A stretch of 64,000 nt of DNA from an uncultured Alteromonadaceae bacterium. GTDB lineage: Bacteria; Pseudomonadota; Gammaproteobacteria; Enterobacterales; Alteromonadaceae. Within the stretch, counting starts at the first letter, position 1. Every line of letters starts with the position of its first letter. The stretch spans positions 310,001 through 374,000 of the forward strand of contig CANNDC010000003.1 of assembly GCA_947503265.1 (NCBI GenBank), written 5' to 3'. The notes under the pieces were generated by a model. It saw nothing but the letters and a program-made list of their open reading frames with translations. It ran no database searches and was not told the origin of the DNA. Positions 37,649 to 47,616 of this stretch are shown here, piece after piece. Position numbers and translations under genes: made by a program.

Positions 37649-38246
37649 CCGCCAAGTTATCTAATTTCATTTTAATCAATTGGTTGTTTTCATCGGCTGA
37701 AAGTGACTCTGTATAAGCAGCACGAGCACCATCAAAGTTGCCTTGAGCTAACAGAATGTCACCTTTAACTTCTTGGGTTTGTGCTTTGAAAGCATCTTGA
37801 CTAACACTTGCCAATGTTGTCAATGCTAGATCGTACTGTTTTAGCTCAGCTTGAATCCTTGCTAAACGGATGTTTGCGATACTTTTGATAGCGTCATCTT
37901 TCGCGGTCTGAGCTACCTTAGTCAAGTGTGCAGCCGCTCCTTCTAAGTCATTTTCATCAACTGACAATTTAGCTAATTGCAATGCAGTTAGAGTTGAATA
38001 TCCAGAATCAGATTCACTAACAAATTTTTCTGCAACTGATTTGTCTGCATTACTTAATGACGCCACCACTTCTTCGTAAGATTTTGATGCTTGCTCTTTT
38101 GCACCGATTTGCGTGTCATTGTAGTAGCGCCAGCCATAAAGCCCACCTAGACCAAGGACTGCACCGACAATGATTGCTATGCCATTTTCTTTCCAAAATC
38201 GCTTAATCGCTTCTACTTGTTGTTCTTCTGTTTCAAAACGTTCCAT
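37632..38246 (-). CDS. yfgM: YfgM family SecYEG ancillary subunit
   Basis: Inner-membrane protein of 204 aa with one N-terminal helix (IAIIVGAVLGLGGLYGW, about 23-40) and a periplasmic TPR-like helical domain (about 55-200; YDLALTTLASV, GDILLAQGNFDGARAAYTESL by part). In E. coli YfgM associates with SecYEG and PpiD and takes part in trafficking of envelope proteins. It begins with MERFETEEQQVEAIKRFWKENG, typical of the family (seen by part EEQQVEAIKRFWKENG). It lies between hisS and bamB, overlapping the latter. Confidence 0.93.
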   Translation of the reverse strand: MERFETEEQQVEAIKRFWKENGIAIIVGAVLGLGGLYGWRYYNDTQIGAKEQASKSYEEVVASLSNADKSVAEKFVSESDSGYSTLTALQLAKLSVDENDLEGAAAHLTKVAQTAKDDAIKSIANIRLARIQAELKQYDLALTTLASVSQDAFKAQTQEVKGDILLAQGNFDGARAAYTESLSADENNQLIKMKLDNLAVAANG

Positions 38247-38297
38247 TCTTACTTCCTCAAACTACTACCGAAAATACTCAGTCGGCTAAAGTATAAA

Positions 38298-39575
38298 TTA
38301 ACTAAAATATTGACTCAAAAACTCGTTCAATGTATCTACTGACACCAATTCTTGCGGTTTTTGCTCGCGCATAAACTTAACTTGCACTTGGTTTTCTTCT
38401 ACTTCCTGATCGCCAATCACCAGCACAATCGAAGCACCACTTTTGTCTGCACGTTTCATCTGTTTCTTGAGATTACCGCCACCACAATGATTTTGCACTC
38501 TGAGTTTCGGTAAACTATCTCTTATTTGTTCTGCCAACTTGCCAGCCCACAACTCGGCTTTTTCACCTAATCCAGTCATATAAACATTGATTGGATCCGG
38601 TACTTGTGAGGTTAATTCTAACGTCTGGATCAACAATACCAAGCGCTCAATTCCCATTGCAAACCCTACTGCAGGGCTTGATTTACCGCCAAGTTGCTCG
38701 ACTAAGCCATCATAGCGTCCACCGGCACAAACCGTACCCTGTGCTCCTAAACTCGTGGTGACCCATTCAAATACAGTGCGGTTGTAATAATCCAATCCTC
38801 TAACCAGTCTTGGGTTAACTCGATATTGGATACCAAAACTGTCTAATCGTTCACGTAACTTAGAAAAATGTTCAGCTGACTCAGGATCGAGATAATCAAT
38901 CAAACTGGGCGCATCTGTTATCGCCGCTTGTACGTCCGGATTTTTGCTGTCTAGTACTCGCAACGGGTTAGATTCAAGACGCCTTAGGCTATCCTCATCC
39001 AATTTATCTTTACGCTGCTTTAAGTATTCGACGAGTGCTGCTTTATAATCTGCTCGAGCTTGATTGGAACCCAACGAATTGATTTCCAAGACTAAATGTT
39101 CACTGATGGCAAAGCGTTGCCATAAGCGGGCAGATAATAGAATAACTTCAGCATCGATATCAGGACCTTGGATACCAAAGGTTTCTACACCAAATTGATG
39201 GAACTGACGATATCTGCCTTTTTGTGGGCGTTCATGTCTGAACATCGGGCCCATGTACCAGATACGTTGCTGCTGGTTGTATATTAAACCGTGCTCATTG
39301 CCTGCCCGCACACAACTAGCCGTATTTTCAGGGCGCAAAGTCAGACTATCACCGTTACGATCATCGAAAGTGTACATCTCTTTCTCGACGATATCGGTCA
39401 CTTCACCGATTGAACGCTTAAAGAGATCGGTGCTTTCAACAATTGGCGTACGAAGCTCTTGATAACCATAACTGGCAACCACTTCGCGAATGGTATTCTC
39501 AACCCACTGCCAAACACCTGATTCAGTTGGCAAGCAGTCATTCATTCCACGAATGGCTTGGATTTGTTTTGTCAT
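38298..39575 (-). CDS. hisS: Histidyl-tRNA synthetase HisS
   Basis: Class II synthetase that charges tRNA-His. The 425-aa chain has motif 1 ([22 protein letters not shown] by part), motif 2 ([21 protein letters not shown] by part [13 protein letters not shown]) and the histidine-binding [13 protein letters not shown]. Motif 3 is in [10 protein letters not shown], and an anticodon-binding domain follows (about 330-425). Length is standard. It is 51 bases upstream of yfgM and downstream of ispG. Confidence 0.97.
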   Translation of the reverse strand: MTKQIQAIRGMNDCLPTESGVWQWVENTIREVVASYGYQELRTPIVESTDLFKRSIGEVTDIVEKEMYTFDDRNGDSLTLRPENTASCVRAGNEHGLIYNQQQRIWYMGPMFRHERPQKGRYRQFHQFGVETFGIQGPDIDAEVILLSARLWQRFAISEHLVLEINSLGSNQARADYKAALVEYLKQRKDKLDEDSLRRLESNPLRVLDSKNPDVQAAITDAPSLIDYLDPESAEHFSKLRERLDSFGIQYRVNPRLVRGLDYYNRTVFEWVTTSLGAQGTVCAGGRYDGLVEQLGGKSSPAVGFAMGIERLVLLIQTLELTSQVPDPINVYMTGLGEKAELWAGKLAEQIRDSLPKLRVQNHCGGGNLKKQMKRADKSGASIVLVIGDQEVEENQVQVKFMREQKPQELVSVDTLNEFLSQYFS

Positions 39576-39627
39576 TACTATTTACGAACGAATAAAAAAG
39601 CGCGCTATTATAGACGTGAATGCTTGT

Positions 39628-40746
39628 TTATCCTACCTCTTTAATTTGAATTTTGCGGTTCTCATCTAGTTGATTGGCTTTGGCTCGAATTCTCTTTTCA
39701 AGCTGGTCCACCAAATCATCATTAGACAATCGTTCTTTTTGGCGTTTTCCGTCTAAATAGAAACCACTCATGTTACGTGCGCCGGTTAACCCTAGATCTG
39801 ATACTTCGGCTTCCCCCGGCCCATTCACGACACACCCTATAATAGAAACATCCATTGGCGTCAGTATATCTTCAACTCTTTCTTCGAGTGCGTTTACCGT
39901 ACCGATAACATCAAATTCCTGACGAGAACAGCTTGGGCATGCAATAAAATTGATACCACGCGAGCGGATACGTAACGATTTTAGAATGTCAAAGCCCACT
40001 TTGATTTCTTCTACCGGATCAGCAGCTAATGAAATACGGATAGTGTCGCCGATACCTTCAGCTAGCAACATACCAAGACCAACAGAGCTTTTTACTGCGC
40101 CTGATCTGAAACCACCAGCTTCGGTTATTCCAAGATGAAGAGGTTGATCAATTTGTTTGGCGAGTTCACGGTATGCGCCTACAGCAAGAAACACATCAGA
40201 AGCCTTAACACTGACTTTGAATTGATCAAAATTTAGTTTGTCGAGGATATCCACATGACGCATGGCAGACTCAACCAAGGCAGCCGGAGTTGGCTCACCA
40301 TATTTCTCTTGAATTTCTTTTTCCAGTGAACCGCCGTTCACTCCGATTCTAATAGGGATATTCTTGTCACTTGCACAATCGACTACAGCACGAACCCTTT
40401 CCATACTGCCAATGTTGCCTGGATTAATTCGTAAACAATCAACACCGTATTCAGCCACTTTGAGGGCAATTCGGTAATCAAAATGAATATCGGCGACTAG
40501 TGGCACACTTACTTGCTGCTTTATGCTTTTAAACGCCTCCGCAGCATCCATTGTTGGTACAGAAACCCGAACAATTTCGCCCCCTACAGCGACAATTCGA
40601 TTTATCTGTGCAACAGTCGCATCAACATCGGTTGTATGTGTGTTTGTCATTGATTGCACAGCGATTGGGGCACCATCTCCAATTGGCACATTGCCTACGT
40701 TTATGCGTGTTGATTTCCGTCGTTTTATGGGAGAGTCAGAAAACAT
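39628..40746 (-). CDS. ispG: 4-hydroxy-3-methylbut-2-enyl diphosphate synthase IspG
   Basis: Iron-sulfur enzyme of the MEP isoprenoid pathway that reduces MEcPP to HMBPP. The 372-aa chain has the barrel domain beginning [20 protein letters not shown] (by part) and the C-terminal 4Fe-4S domain with Cys ligands in IACPSCSRQ and [11 protein letters not shown] plus the nearby Glu. All ligands are present. It lies 32 bases after rodZ, the usual order, and probably shares its transcript. Its cluster would depend on the Isc system encoded in the same window. Confidence 0.97.
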   Translation of the reverse strand: MFSDSPIKRRKSTRINVGNVPIGDGAPIAVQSMTNTHTTDVDATVAQINRIVAVGGEIVRVSVPTMDAAEAFKSIKQQVSVPLVADIHFDYRIALKVAEYGVDCLRINPGNIGSMERVRAVVDCASDKNIPIRIGVNGGSLEKEIQEKYGEPTPAALVESAMRHVDILDKLNFDQFKVSVKASDVFLAVGAYRELAKQIDQPLHLGITEAGGFRSGAVKSSVGLGMLLAEGIGDTIRISLAADPVEEIKVGFDILKSLRIRSRGINFIACPSCSRQEFDVIGTVNALEERVEDILTPMDVSIIGCVVNGPGEAEVSDLGLTGARNMSGFYLDGKRQKERLSNDDLVDQLEKRIRAKANQLDENRKIQIKEVG

Positions 40747-40778
40747 GATTAATCCTAATGCTATTCAATAAGAAAACG

Positions 40779-41801
40779 TTAATCAGAGAAAGGTAATGCA
40801 AATTTAGCGGTTGCACCGGGAGAAAAGCGGGACATATCAACTGGCACACCATCAAAACTGATGCTAACAACCTGAGGAGCTCCGAGCGTGACTTCGAAAG
40901 GTGCAACACCAGATACTGTCATCACCCTACCCGACTTTTTTACACCGTAAGCGATCGCTTCACCCGTGGCGTCGACTAAGTTCATCCAACAATTATCTGC
41001 AAAGGTAAATACTAACTCGGTAGTTTCCGATTGTTCAGATTCGTCATCACTCTGCTCATCACCTAACGCATCAACAGGGTCGCTAAGCAGAGATTCTACA
41101 TCTGCTTGTTGAGATTCATCTAAAGTAACCGCTTCTGCATCTAAACTCGGCAAGTCTTGAGTTGTAGACGTTAACTCTTGTGTAGAATCAACCAGTCCTT
41201 GATTTGCATCTACAATATCTTGTGCCTGCTCTTCAGCAATTTGCGCACTGACAATTAAATCGTCTGGTGTAGCTTCATCGAATGCTTCTTCTGCATCGTC
41301 TTGGCTAGCTGGGACTTGATTAGCTTGACTTGTGCTCACTGTAGGGGCGGGTTCACTGACGGGAACGTTTGCGCTTTCACTATTGTCTTGTTGCAACCAC
41401 CAAATGACCACAAGTGCGACTACCGCAGCAATGATCAGATAGGTAATCATCATCAATCTGTCATCGTTAGTTTGTTTCGCGACTCGCTTGGAAAAACTTT
41501 GTAGTTTTGCAGGGTCTTTTTGCTCAACGTTTAAAGCTGCAAAGGCGTCTAAGACTTCTTTTTCAGCTACTCCAACTTGCTTTGCATATAGTTTTAAATA
41601 ACCTTTAGTAAACGTCAGTGATATTGATGGATCATAGTCATCTGCTTCAATAGTCTCAATATTGACCAACTTAAGATGAATCTTTCGGGCAATGTCTGCC
41701 TTTGATAGGCCGCTATTCTCTCGAGCGGCTTTTAAAATCGCTCCGGGACCTATAATTGGAGCTTTAGGCTGTTCTTTTTTCGTTTTTTGCTGATTGCTCA
41801 T
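40779..41801 (-). CDS. rodZ: Cytoskeletal protein RodZ
   Basis: Bitopic protein that ties MreB to the elongasome for rod shape. The 340-aa chain has an N-terminal helix-turn-helix (about 20-85; GAILKAARENSGLSKADIARKI by part), one membrane helix (about 117-137; MITYLIIAAVVALVVIWWL), a long acidic Ser/Asp/Glu-rich periplasmic linker, and a C-terminal DUF4115 domain (about 262-340; FADNCWMNLVDATGEAI). Its start overlaps the pilW stop by one base, so the pair is coupled. Confidence 0.94.
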   Translation of the reverse strand: MSNQQKTKKEQPKAPIIGPGAILKAARENSGLSKADIARKIHLKLVNIETIEADDYDPSISLTFTKGYLKLYAKQVGVAEKEVLDAFAALNVEQKDPAKLQSFSKRVAKQTNDDRLMMITYLIIAAVVALVVIWWLQQDNSESANVPVSEPAPTVSTSQANQVPASQDDAEEAFDEATPDDLIVSAQIAEEQAQDIVDANQGLVDSTQELTSTTQDLPSLDAEAVTLDESQQADVESLLSDPVDALGDEQSDDESEQSETTELVFTFADNCWMNLVDATGEAIAYGVKKSGRVMTVSGVAPFEVTLGAPQVVSISFDGVPVDMSRFSPGATAKFALPFSD

Positions 41802-42886
41802 TATTTCTCTGCCATCTCGGGATCCACAACATACAGTTTCATGCCTGCGTAAATTGCCGAGCTATTCTCCAGTTGGTTCCATTCTATCAAGCGTTTCATT
41901 TTAACATTGTATTGTAACGAAATTTGATACAAATTATCGCCGCGTTGTACGGTGTGATAGATCGGTTCTTTTAATTCATCAACGATCTCTTCAACTACGA
42001 CTTTCTTAGCGTCTTTGTTTTCGACTTCAATCACCTTGTTAGGTTCCACTTCTTGTGTTGTCAGTTTTACGACTTTTTTAACTTCAACTTCTGGTAATTC
42101 AGTTTCTTGAGGCTTAAAACCCCGTCTATTTTTGATATATTCCAGCGTGTATGGATGAGTGGGGTACATTCCTATCAACATGTCACCGTAACCTTGGACT
42201 AGCTCGGTGTTTTTCAGGCCTTGCTCAATTTCAATTGATAACTTCAACGTATCTGGAGTAACGCGAGCCACACGCTCATAACGCTTGAGCGTTTGCTTCG
42301 CTGACTGCCATTGTTCTTGCTGTACTTGCAATCTAGCCATCAACAAAAGGCTCTTTCCTCTTGAAGGTTGATGATTAATCGCGCTTTGCAAATAGGTGAT
42401 TGCGTCATCTATCTCACCCTGGCTTTGGCTACATAACGCAAGGTTTTCGTAAGTTTCAGCAGTAGAAATGTAATTTGTGCTGTTAACGGCTTTTAAAAAA
42501 TAGCTTTTGGCTTTCTCGTATTTGCCATTCTGACAAAGAAAAGCACCATAGGTGTTGGCTATATCGGGATTTTTCGGTGCCCTATCAATGGCTTCCTGGT
42601 ATGCCTCTTCAGCTAATTCCAGCTCACCCACTTTTTGGTAGTAATAAGCCATACTATAATGGGCATCTGCTAATCGAGGAGCAAACTGAAGTGCTTTGTC
42701 TAAGTTAAATTTAGCTTGTGTATAATTGCCACTATTTAGATAAGTAAGACCGAGTGAAATTCTGGTTTTTGCGGCTTCCACTTGATCAAAATCGTCTTTA
42801 TCCTCGAAACCTTCAGGTCTAGGTTCACTAACACATGCGGTTAGCAATAACACAACAATGATCAAGATACTGCGCATAACACTCAC
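41801..42886 (-). CDS. pilW: Type IV pilus lipoprotein PilW/PilF with C-terminal LysM
   Basis: Outer-membrane pilotin-like lipoprotein needed for PilQ secretin assembly. The 361-aa chain has a lipobox (LLTAC, Cys18) and about six TPR repeats (residues 38-265; GLTYLNSGNYTQAKFNLDKAL, YSMAYYYQKVGELELAEEAY by part). A Val/Glu/Lys-rich linker (about 270-305) and a C-terminal LysM domain (310-354; YHTVQRGDNLYQISLQYNV) follow. PilF/PilW proteins I know are near 250 aa and end after the TPRs, so the LysM is an added peptidoglycan-binding module. It lies between rlmN and rodZ, the conserved place. Confidence 0.93.
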   Translation of the reverse strand: MSVMRSILIIVVLLLTACVSEPRPEGFEDKDDFDQVEAAKTRISLGLTYLNSGNYTQAKFNLDKALQFAPRLADAHYSMAYYYQKVGELELAEEAYQEAIDRAPKNPDIANTYGAFLCQNGKYEKAKSYFLKAVNSTNYISTAETYENLALCSQSQGEIDDAITYLQSAINHQPSRGKSLLLMARLQVQQEQWQSAKQTLKRYERVARVTPDTLKLSIEIEQGLKNTELVQGYGDMLIGMYPTHPYTLEYIKNRRGFKPQETELPEVEVKKVVKLTTQEVEPNKVIEVENKDAKKVVVEEIVDELKEPIYHTVQRGDNLYQISLQYNVKMKRLIEWNQLENSSAIYAGMKLYVVDPEMAEK

Positions 42887-42939
42887 TTAGGACTTTTAAT
42901 TATTTAAAGTTGTAACCATTACTTATGAAATCTAGCACA

Positions 42940-44076
42940 CTAATTGGCTAACTTTACCGATATTTGCTCGCCTTTCAGTTGTTTTTTCATCAATCTTTTC
43001 GTTCTATCAATTACATCCCCAACCAATTGACCACAGGCGGCATCGATGTCATCTCCTCGCGTTTTTCTGACAACCACAGTATAACCGTATTGCATTAGCA
43101 CTTTCGCAAATCGATCGATTCGCGAATTACTTGAACAGGTGTAAGGAGAACCTGGATAAGGATTGAATGGAATAAGATTGAGTTTACACGGGGTTTCTTT
43201 TAGTACTTTCGCAAGTTCGTGAGCCTGATCAGTGCTGTCATTTATGCCATTTAGCATCACGTATTCTACAGTCACTTTACCTTGATTAGCCTTAGATTTA
43301 GCTAAGTATCTGCGGACACCAGCCAAAAAGGTTTCAATGTTGTACTTTTTATTGACTGGGACTATTTCATCTCGCAAAGTATCATTCGAAGCGTGCAAAG
43401 ATATGGCTAACGCTACATCTATTTGGTCACCTAACATATCCAAAGCTGGAACCACCCCAGAGGTACTTAAGGTCACTCTTCGTTTCGATAAACCAAAACC
43501 AAAATCATCCATCATGATCTCCATCGCTGGAACCACGTTTTTCAAATTTAACAGAGGTTCACCCATCCCCATCATCACTACATTGGTAATGGGTCTTTTC
43601 GCCGTGTCTTTTGAGAGCCCTATGGTAGTTGCTACGCGCCAAACTTGGCCAATAATCTCTGATACAGACAAGTTACGATTAAACCCTTGCTGTGCAGTCG
43701 AACAAAAGGTGCACTCTAAAGCACAACCAACTTGTGAAGAAACACACAGCGTTGCTCTATCGGTTTCGGGTATCCATACGGTTTCTACTTCTTGACCACC
43801 TTCAAGACGCAAAGCGAACTTGATCGTGCCATCTGTTGCACTTTGGTGGTAAGCAATTTCAGGTGCGCGAATTTCACAAACACTTTCTAATTTGGCGCGT
43901 AAGCTTTTGTTGATATTGCTCATTTTGCCAAAATCACTCTCGCCCTGTTGATAGATCCACTTCATTAACTGGTCTGCACGAAAAGGCTTTTCTCCAATTG
44001 ATTGGAAAAATTCGCGCAACCCTTGTCTATTGAGATCTAACAGGTTGATTTTAGTTTGAGAGCCAACTGTTGGCAT
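42940..44076 (-). CDS. rlmN: Dual-specificity RNA methyltransferase RlmN
   Basis: Radical-SAM enzyme that makes 2-methyladenosine at A2503 of 23S rRNA and A37 of several tRNAs. The 378-aa chain has the cluster motif with Cys118, Cys122 and Cys125 (CALECTFC) and the SAM-binding [10 protein letters not shown]. The catalytic cysteine near the end ([10 protein letters not shown]) is present, as is the other one in the 4Fe-4S region. Length is normal. It stands between ndk and pilW on the same strand. Confidence 0.96.
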   Translation of the reverse strand: MPTVGSQTKINLLDLNRQGLREFFQSIGEKPFRADQLMKWIYQQGESDFGKMSNINKSLRAKLESVCEIRAPEIAYHQSATDGTIKFALRLEGGQEVETVWIPETDRATLCVSSQVGCALECTFCSTAQQGFNRNLSVSEIIGQVWRVATTIGLSKDTAKRPITNVVMMGMGEPLLNLKNVVPAMEIMMDDFGFGLSKRRVTLSTSGVVPALDMLGDQIDVALAISLHASNDTLRDEIVPVNKKYNIETFLAGVRRYLAKSKANQGKVTVEYVMLNGINDSTDQAHELAKVLKETPCKLNLIPFNPYPGSPYTCSSNSRIDRFAKVLMQYGYTVVVRKTRGDDIDAACGQLVGDVIDRTKRLMKKQLKGEQISVKLAN

Positions 44077-44150
44077 AAAAAAGCTTACCTCTGCGTATTA
44101 AAGCCAAATAAAAGAAAATTGTACATTTTTCGCGCTATCTTTACTACGAC

Positions 44151-44173
44151 AAAAGGGGAGCAAAGCTCCCCTT
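44151..44173 (-). terminator. Terminator-like hairpin after ndk
   Basis: A 9-bp stem AAGGGGAGC/GCTCCCCTT (44153-44161 and 44165-44173) with a 3-base loop lies 20 bases beyond the ndk stop. The T-run on the minus strand is short (TTTT), so it is a moderate terminator before rlmN. Confidence 0.65.
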
Positions 44174-44192
44174 GTTATCAATTTGACGCAGA

Positions 44193-44624
44193 CTATCTAG
44201 TGCGCGGGCAAATTTCTTCTTCTGAGAAGAAATATGCGATTTCACGAGCAGCAGACTCAGGTGCATCTGAACCATGTACTGCGTTTTCATCGATTGAAGC
44301 AGCATAGTCAGCACGCAAGGTTCCAGCTAATGCTTCAGCGGGGTTAGTTGCTCCCATAATCTCACGGTGACGCAATACTGCATTTTCACCTTCCAAGACT
44401 TGGACCATAACAGGACCAGAAGTCATAAATGATACTAGCGCACCGAAGAAAGGACGCTCGCTGTGTTCTGCATAGAAACCCTCAGCTTGCTCTTTGCTCA
44501 AGTGAACCATTTTTGAAGCGACAATGCGTAAACCCGCTGATTCAAAACGGTTGTAAATGGCACCGATAACATTTTTTGCTACGGCATCAGGTTTGATTAT
44601 TGAAAAAGTACGTTCTAAGGCCAT
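44193..44624 (-). CDS. ndk: Nucleoside diphosphate kinase Ndk
   Basis: Balances nucleoside triphosphate pools by phosphate transfer through a phosphohistidine. The 143-aa chain is the full family length with active-site His117 in [13 protein letters not shown] and the nucleotide-binding [20 protein letters not shown] by part. It has its own hairpin terminator. A ribosome site (GAGACCG) precedes the ATG. Confidence 0.97.
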   Translation of the reverse strand: MALERTFSIIKPDAVAKNVIGAIYNRFESAGLRIVASKMVHLSKEQAEGFYAEHSERPFFGALVSFMTSGPVMVQVLEGENAVLRHREIMGATNPAEALAGTLRADYAASIDENAVHGSDAPESAAREIAYFFSEEEICPRTR

Positions 44625-44740
44625 TTACGGTCTCCGATATAAAAATTAATTTGTGTCTAAAATTCCGCGCGGATTATATGCAAAAATCACCGTAAAACCT
44701 AATTTATCTTGCAATTTTTAGTCAAATTCCCGTGTAAAGT

Positions 44741-44770
44741 AAAAAAGCCCAGTCATTGCTGGGCTTTTAT
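44741..44770 (-). terminator. Rho-independent terminator after the phytase-like gene
   Basis: A perfect 10-bp stem AAAAGCCCAG/CTGGGCTTTT (44743-44752 and 44759-44768) with a 6-base loop, followed on the minus strand by T residues. It lies about 22 bases after the stop of the 835-residue gene. The symmetric A/T ends could also act on the plus strand. Confidence 0.85.
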
Positions 44771-44790
44771 CTCGCTTGATGAACTTGATA

Positions 44791-47298
44791 TTACTGAATA
44801 TTGCCTAAATTCAGTAACTGGATCTCACCACTGTTATCATCAACACCGTCATTATCATTGACGATGAAAACATCACCGTTTTGCATAACAGCTAAGCCTT
44901 CCACTTTTTCGTAAACAGACCCATTAGGAGATTGCAAATCAGGCATCAAGTCTCTAACTAACGTTTTACTCAACAGATCTCCATCGACAGCACCAGCTGT
45001 ATCTATTTCGTATATACGCTTAATAGCCGCATCAGGACCACCTTGGTTGTCTCTTTCCAAAACTAGGAATTTACCATCACCTAAGGAAGTAATGTCAGAG
45101 AGTCCAACCCATCCGCCATTTTGTGACTCTGGCGTATCAAGAGGGTAAAACAAGAAAGACCAGGTTTCTGCCGCCACATTGTAAACACCGATGCGAGCAT
45201 TGGTATCGCCATCCCAGACACGTTGGAAAGCAACATACGCATTGCCGTTATATTCAGCTACCCCTTCAAATCCAAACCGCAGTTGGTTGGCGTTCACATC
45301 ATCAGGCAAGGCAATAACATCTTCGATTACCCCTTGCGCATCAGTTTTGAAAATAAAGTTAAGGCTGTTGATTGGTCTGTCCGTATCGCCTATTGTTCCA
45401 GAACCTTCTGAAGCAACCCAAAATCCACCGTCAGTTGCCTTCGCAATGCCTTCAGGATCGATATTGACCGTTTTGTCCGCATTGATCATCGCTGCTAAAT
45501 CTGCTTCGTCAAATACTCCGACTCGAGTTGCATCATCAGCATCCACGCTAGCATCGGCCAACGCGACACTCGTTATCGATGAAAACACATCGTTAGCATC
45601 TGTTATTGAAATCTCTTGAGTCAATACTGCAGGTGTCTGGCTCACATCAATGGCAAAGATACGGTTACTGTTATAGAAACTATCTTCGACTGAATACAGC
45701 ATAGATGAATTCGATGGATCAGCAGACAGGCCAGACAAAGCAGAGAAAGGAATCGGTGTTCCATCATTGCGATCGGTCGAGACTAACGTAGGATATTGGG
45801 GCTGACTTTGCGTGTAGCTGTAAATGTTTACAACAGAACGAATCTTGTCACCACGATTGTCTTCTTCACTGGCGACAACTAGCAGATTTCTTGAAGGAAT
45901 GGCTAATGCTCCTTCAGGTGCCGCACCAGCCGGAAGAGCTTGTTTGAATGCAGGCTTGGTAAAATCAGCAACATCGTAAACGAAGACAAGACTTGAGCGC
46001 TCAGAGTTTACAAATAGGTAGCGTTCGTCTCCAAATACACCAAATTCGGCATTTTCAGGTTCATTACCTTTATTGCCAGAGCGTTCATCTGGATAGTGAC
46101 CTAGGCGTGCTGTTTGATGCTCCATGAAATTGCCTGAAGAATATACAACTTGGCCTTGCGTATTGAATACTGTGAATCCACGAGAACCGCCATCTAGATC
46201 ACCTTCATCAGCAGTTGCAAAATATTCTGTAGATAACCAAGATACGCCGTCAGGCTCACGTAGCACTGTCGATAGTGTTTCTGTTTGAGAGATGATGCCT
46301 TCTTCCATGCTATCAACTTGCGTTAGGTCGACTGAACCCGCACTGAAATCGTTTACTACTGTGCCATCAACCAAATTAACAAGAACAATATGGTTGTTTT
46401 CCTGAAGAGTGATAACGGCAACATTGTCACTATTAATATCAACATATTCAGGTTCTGGATCGTCAGCATACAAATCTGCTAAACCGACTAAATCAACTGT
46501 GCTGGCGGTCCATGCACTTGGCTCTCCTGCCAAAGAAACTATCACTACTTCGCCGGCTGGAGCTTGCGGGGGAACACCCTCGCCTAAATCTTCGTCACGC
46601 TCATTTTCTATCACGACGACCGCATACGCACCGTCAGGGCTGACTGCAACTGAATCGGGCTGACCACCAACGTCTATGCTAGCGACAATTGCTTGTGATG
46701 TTATGTTGACCACTTCTAACGATCCTGCCACATTAATGAAATCTGCAGATTTGTTCACACCAACCAATACAAATTCATCTTTGACTGCAACAGACGTTGG
46801 TTCGCCAGGTACACTAAGCACGCCTGCTGGCATTGGGTTTGCCGGATCGTTGATATCGACAAAGCCAATTTGTTCATTTGGGCTGTCTGAATAAATGAGT
46901 ACTGTCCCATCTGTACTTGCTGCAACAATTTCAGCCGCTGTTTCGGTGTCATTATTGCAATCTGCATCTATTTGAGAACACACAGGAAAAGCCGCAATGC
47001 GATTGAAGTGGTTGTTTGGGTTCAATTGCGTTGGTGAACATAGCACACTGGTTTCGCTCACTTCGTCGTCATCAAGCACACTGTTAGCATTGGCATCTAA
47101 CCCTGATGTAATTTCGGTACCGCCAGAAAAACACTGTTGGTTACCGGCAAAAAGAGGCGTTTGTTTGATCAAGCTAACTAAGCCATCTGAACCTGAAGCG
47201 CCATCTGTACCATTGTCGCCGTCATCTAGACAGCCTGACAAGCCAAAAGGAAGCGCAATTGCTAGTGCAATTAGTGATAATCGTTTGTTTATTTTCAT
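44791..47298 (-). CDS. Esterase-like-activity-of-phytase family lipoprotein
   Basis: A predicted lipoprotein of 835 aa (PFGLSGC, Cys about 23). A short collagen-like NGTDGASGSDG stretch and a small domain with DANANSVLDDDEV come first, then a beta-propeller part (about 110-480; VAVSPDGAYAVVVIENERDED by part). The C-terminal domain (about 500-830; FSALSGLSADPSNSSMLYSVEDSFYNSNRIFAID by parts) matches the 'esterase-like activity of phytase' family (PF13449 type). Ca-binding acidic loops (VNDNDGVDDNSGEI) close it. Some relatives act on phosphate esters. A six-unit Pho-box array directly upstream supports a phosphate-starvation role. Confidence 0.82.
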   Translation of the reverse strand: MKINKRLSLIALAIALPFGLSGCLDDGDNGTDGASGSDGLVSLIKQTPLFAGNQQCFSGGTEITSGLDANANSVLDDDEVSETSVLCSPTQLNPNNHFNRIAAFPVCSQIDADCNNDTETAAEIVAASTDGTVLIYSDSPNEQIGFVDINDPANPMPAGVLSVPGEPTSVAVKDEFVLVGVNKSADFINVAGSLEVVNITSQAIVASIDVGGQPDSVAVSPDGAYAVVVIENERDEDLGEGVPPQAPAGEVVIVSLAGEPSAWTASTVDLVGLADLYADDPEPEYVDINSDNVAVITLQENNHIVLVNLVDGTVVNDFSAGSVDLTQVDSMEEGIISQTETLSTVLREPDGVSWLSTEYFATADEGDLDGGSRGFTVFNTQGQVVYSSGNFMEHQTARLGHYPDERSGNKGNEPENAEFGVFGDERYLFVNSERSSLVFVYDVADFTKPAFKQALPAGAAPEGALAIPSRNLLVVASEEDNRGDKIRSVVNIYSYTQSQPQYPTLVSTDRNDGTPIPFSALSGLSADPSNSSMLYSVEDSFYNSNRIFAIDVSQTPAVLTQEISITDANDVFSSITSVALADASVDADDATRVGVFDEADLAAMINADKTVNIDPEGIAKATDGGFWVASEGSGTIGDTDRPINSLNFIFKTDAQGVIEDVIALPDDVNANQLRFGFEGVAEYNGNAYVAFQRVWDGDTNARIGVYNVAAETWSFLFYPLDTPESQNGGWVGLSDITSLGDGKFLVLERDNQGGPDAAIKRIYEIDTAGAVDGDLLSKTLVRDLMPDLQSPNGSVYEKVEGLAVMQNGDVFIVNDNDGVDDNSGEIQLLNLGNIQ

Positions 47299-47616
47299 TG
47301 ATAGTAGTTTCCGTTGATGGAGTTATTTTGGTTTAAAAAAACTCCGCCAAGGGTGAAGGGTAGAGATGACATTAACTTGACACTTGAGTGACAAACACGT
47401 GATGATTTTATGACGTAGAAATGACAATCTGGTTTAACGACAATGCCCGAAGATGACAAAAGTGTCGGTATAAATAGTGCAGGTATTAAAGGAGCAGATA
47501 ATAAAGGTTTTGTTACAAATAGCGTAGGTATAAATGGTGGAGTTAAGCAGTGGCGTCAATACCCATTGTCGCCACTGTTGTAGAAGCAAAATTTCAGAAG
47601 GACCTAGAGTAGGTAA
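47299..47616. other. Gap between fdx and the phytase-like gene
   Basis: 318 bases. It holds the Pho-box array (47366-47427), an internal DNA repeat (GTGTCGGTATAAATAGTG near 47461 and GCGTAGGTATAAATGGTG near 47522), and a hairpin AGTGGCG/CGCCACT (about 47549-47576). A plus-strand 46-codon frame (47443-47583) runs through the repeats but has no ribosome site. Confidence 0.55.
47366..47427 (-). promoter_or_regulatory. Predicted Pho-box array (PhoB sites) before the phytase-like gene
   Basis: Read on the minus strand, six 7-mers follow each other with exactly 4 bases between them: TTGTCAT (47421-47427), ACGTCAT (47410-47416), TCATCAC (47399-47405), TTGTCAC (47388-47394), GTGTCAA (47377-47383), ATGTCAT (47366-47372). 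Period 11 and the core TGTCA are the PhoB box pattern (CTGTCAT-N4-CTGTCAT). The third unit is the weakest. The array ends about 67 bases before the start codon, where a PhoB-activated promoter would sit. Confidence 0.75.
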
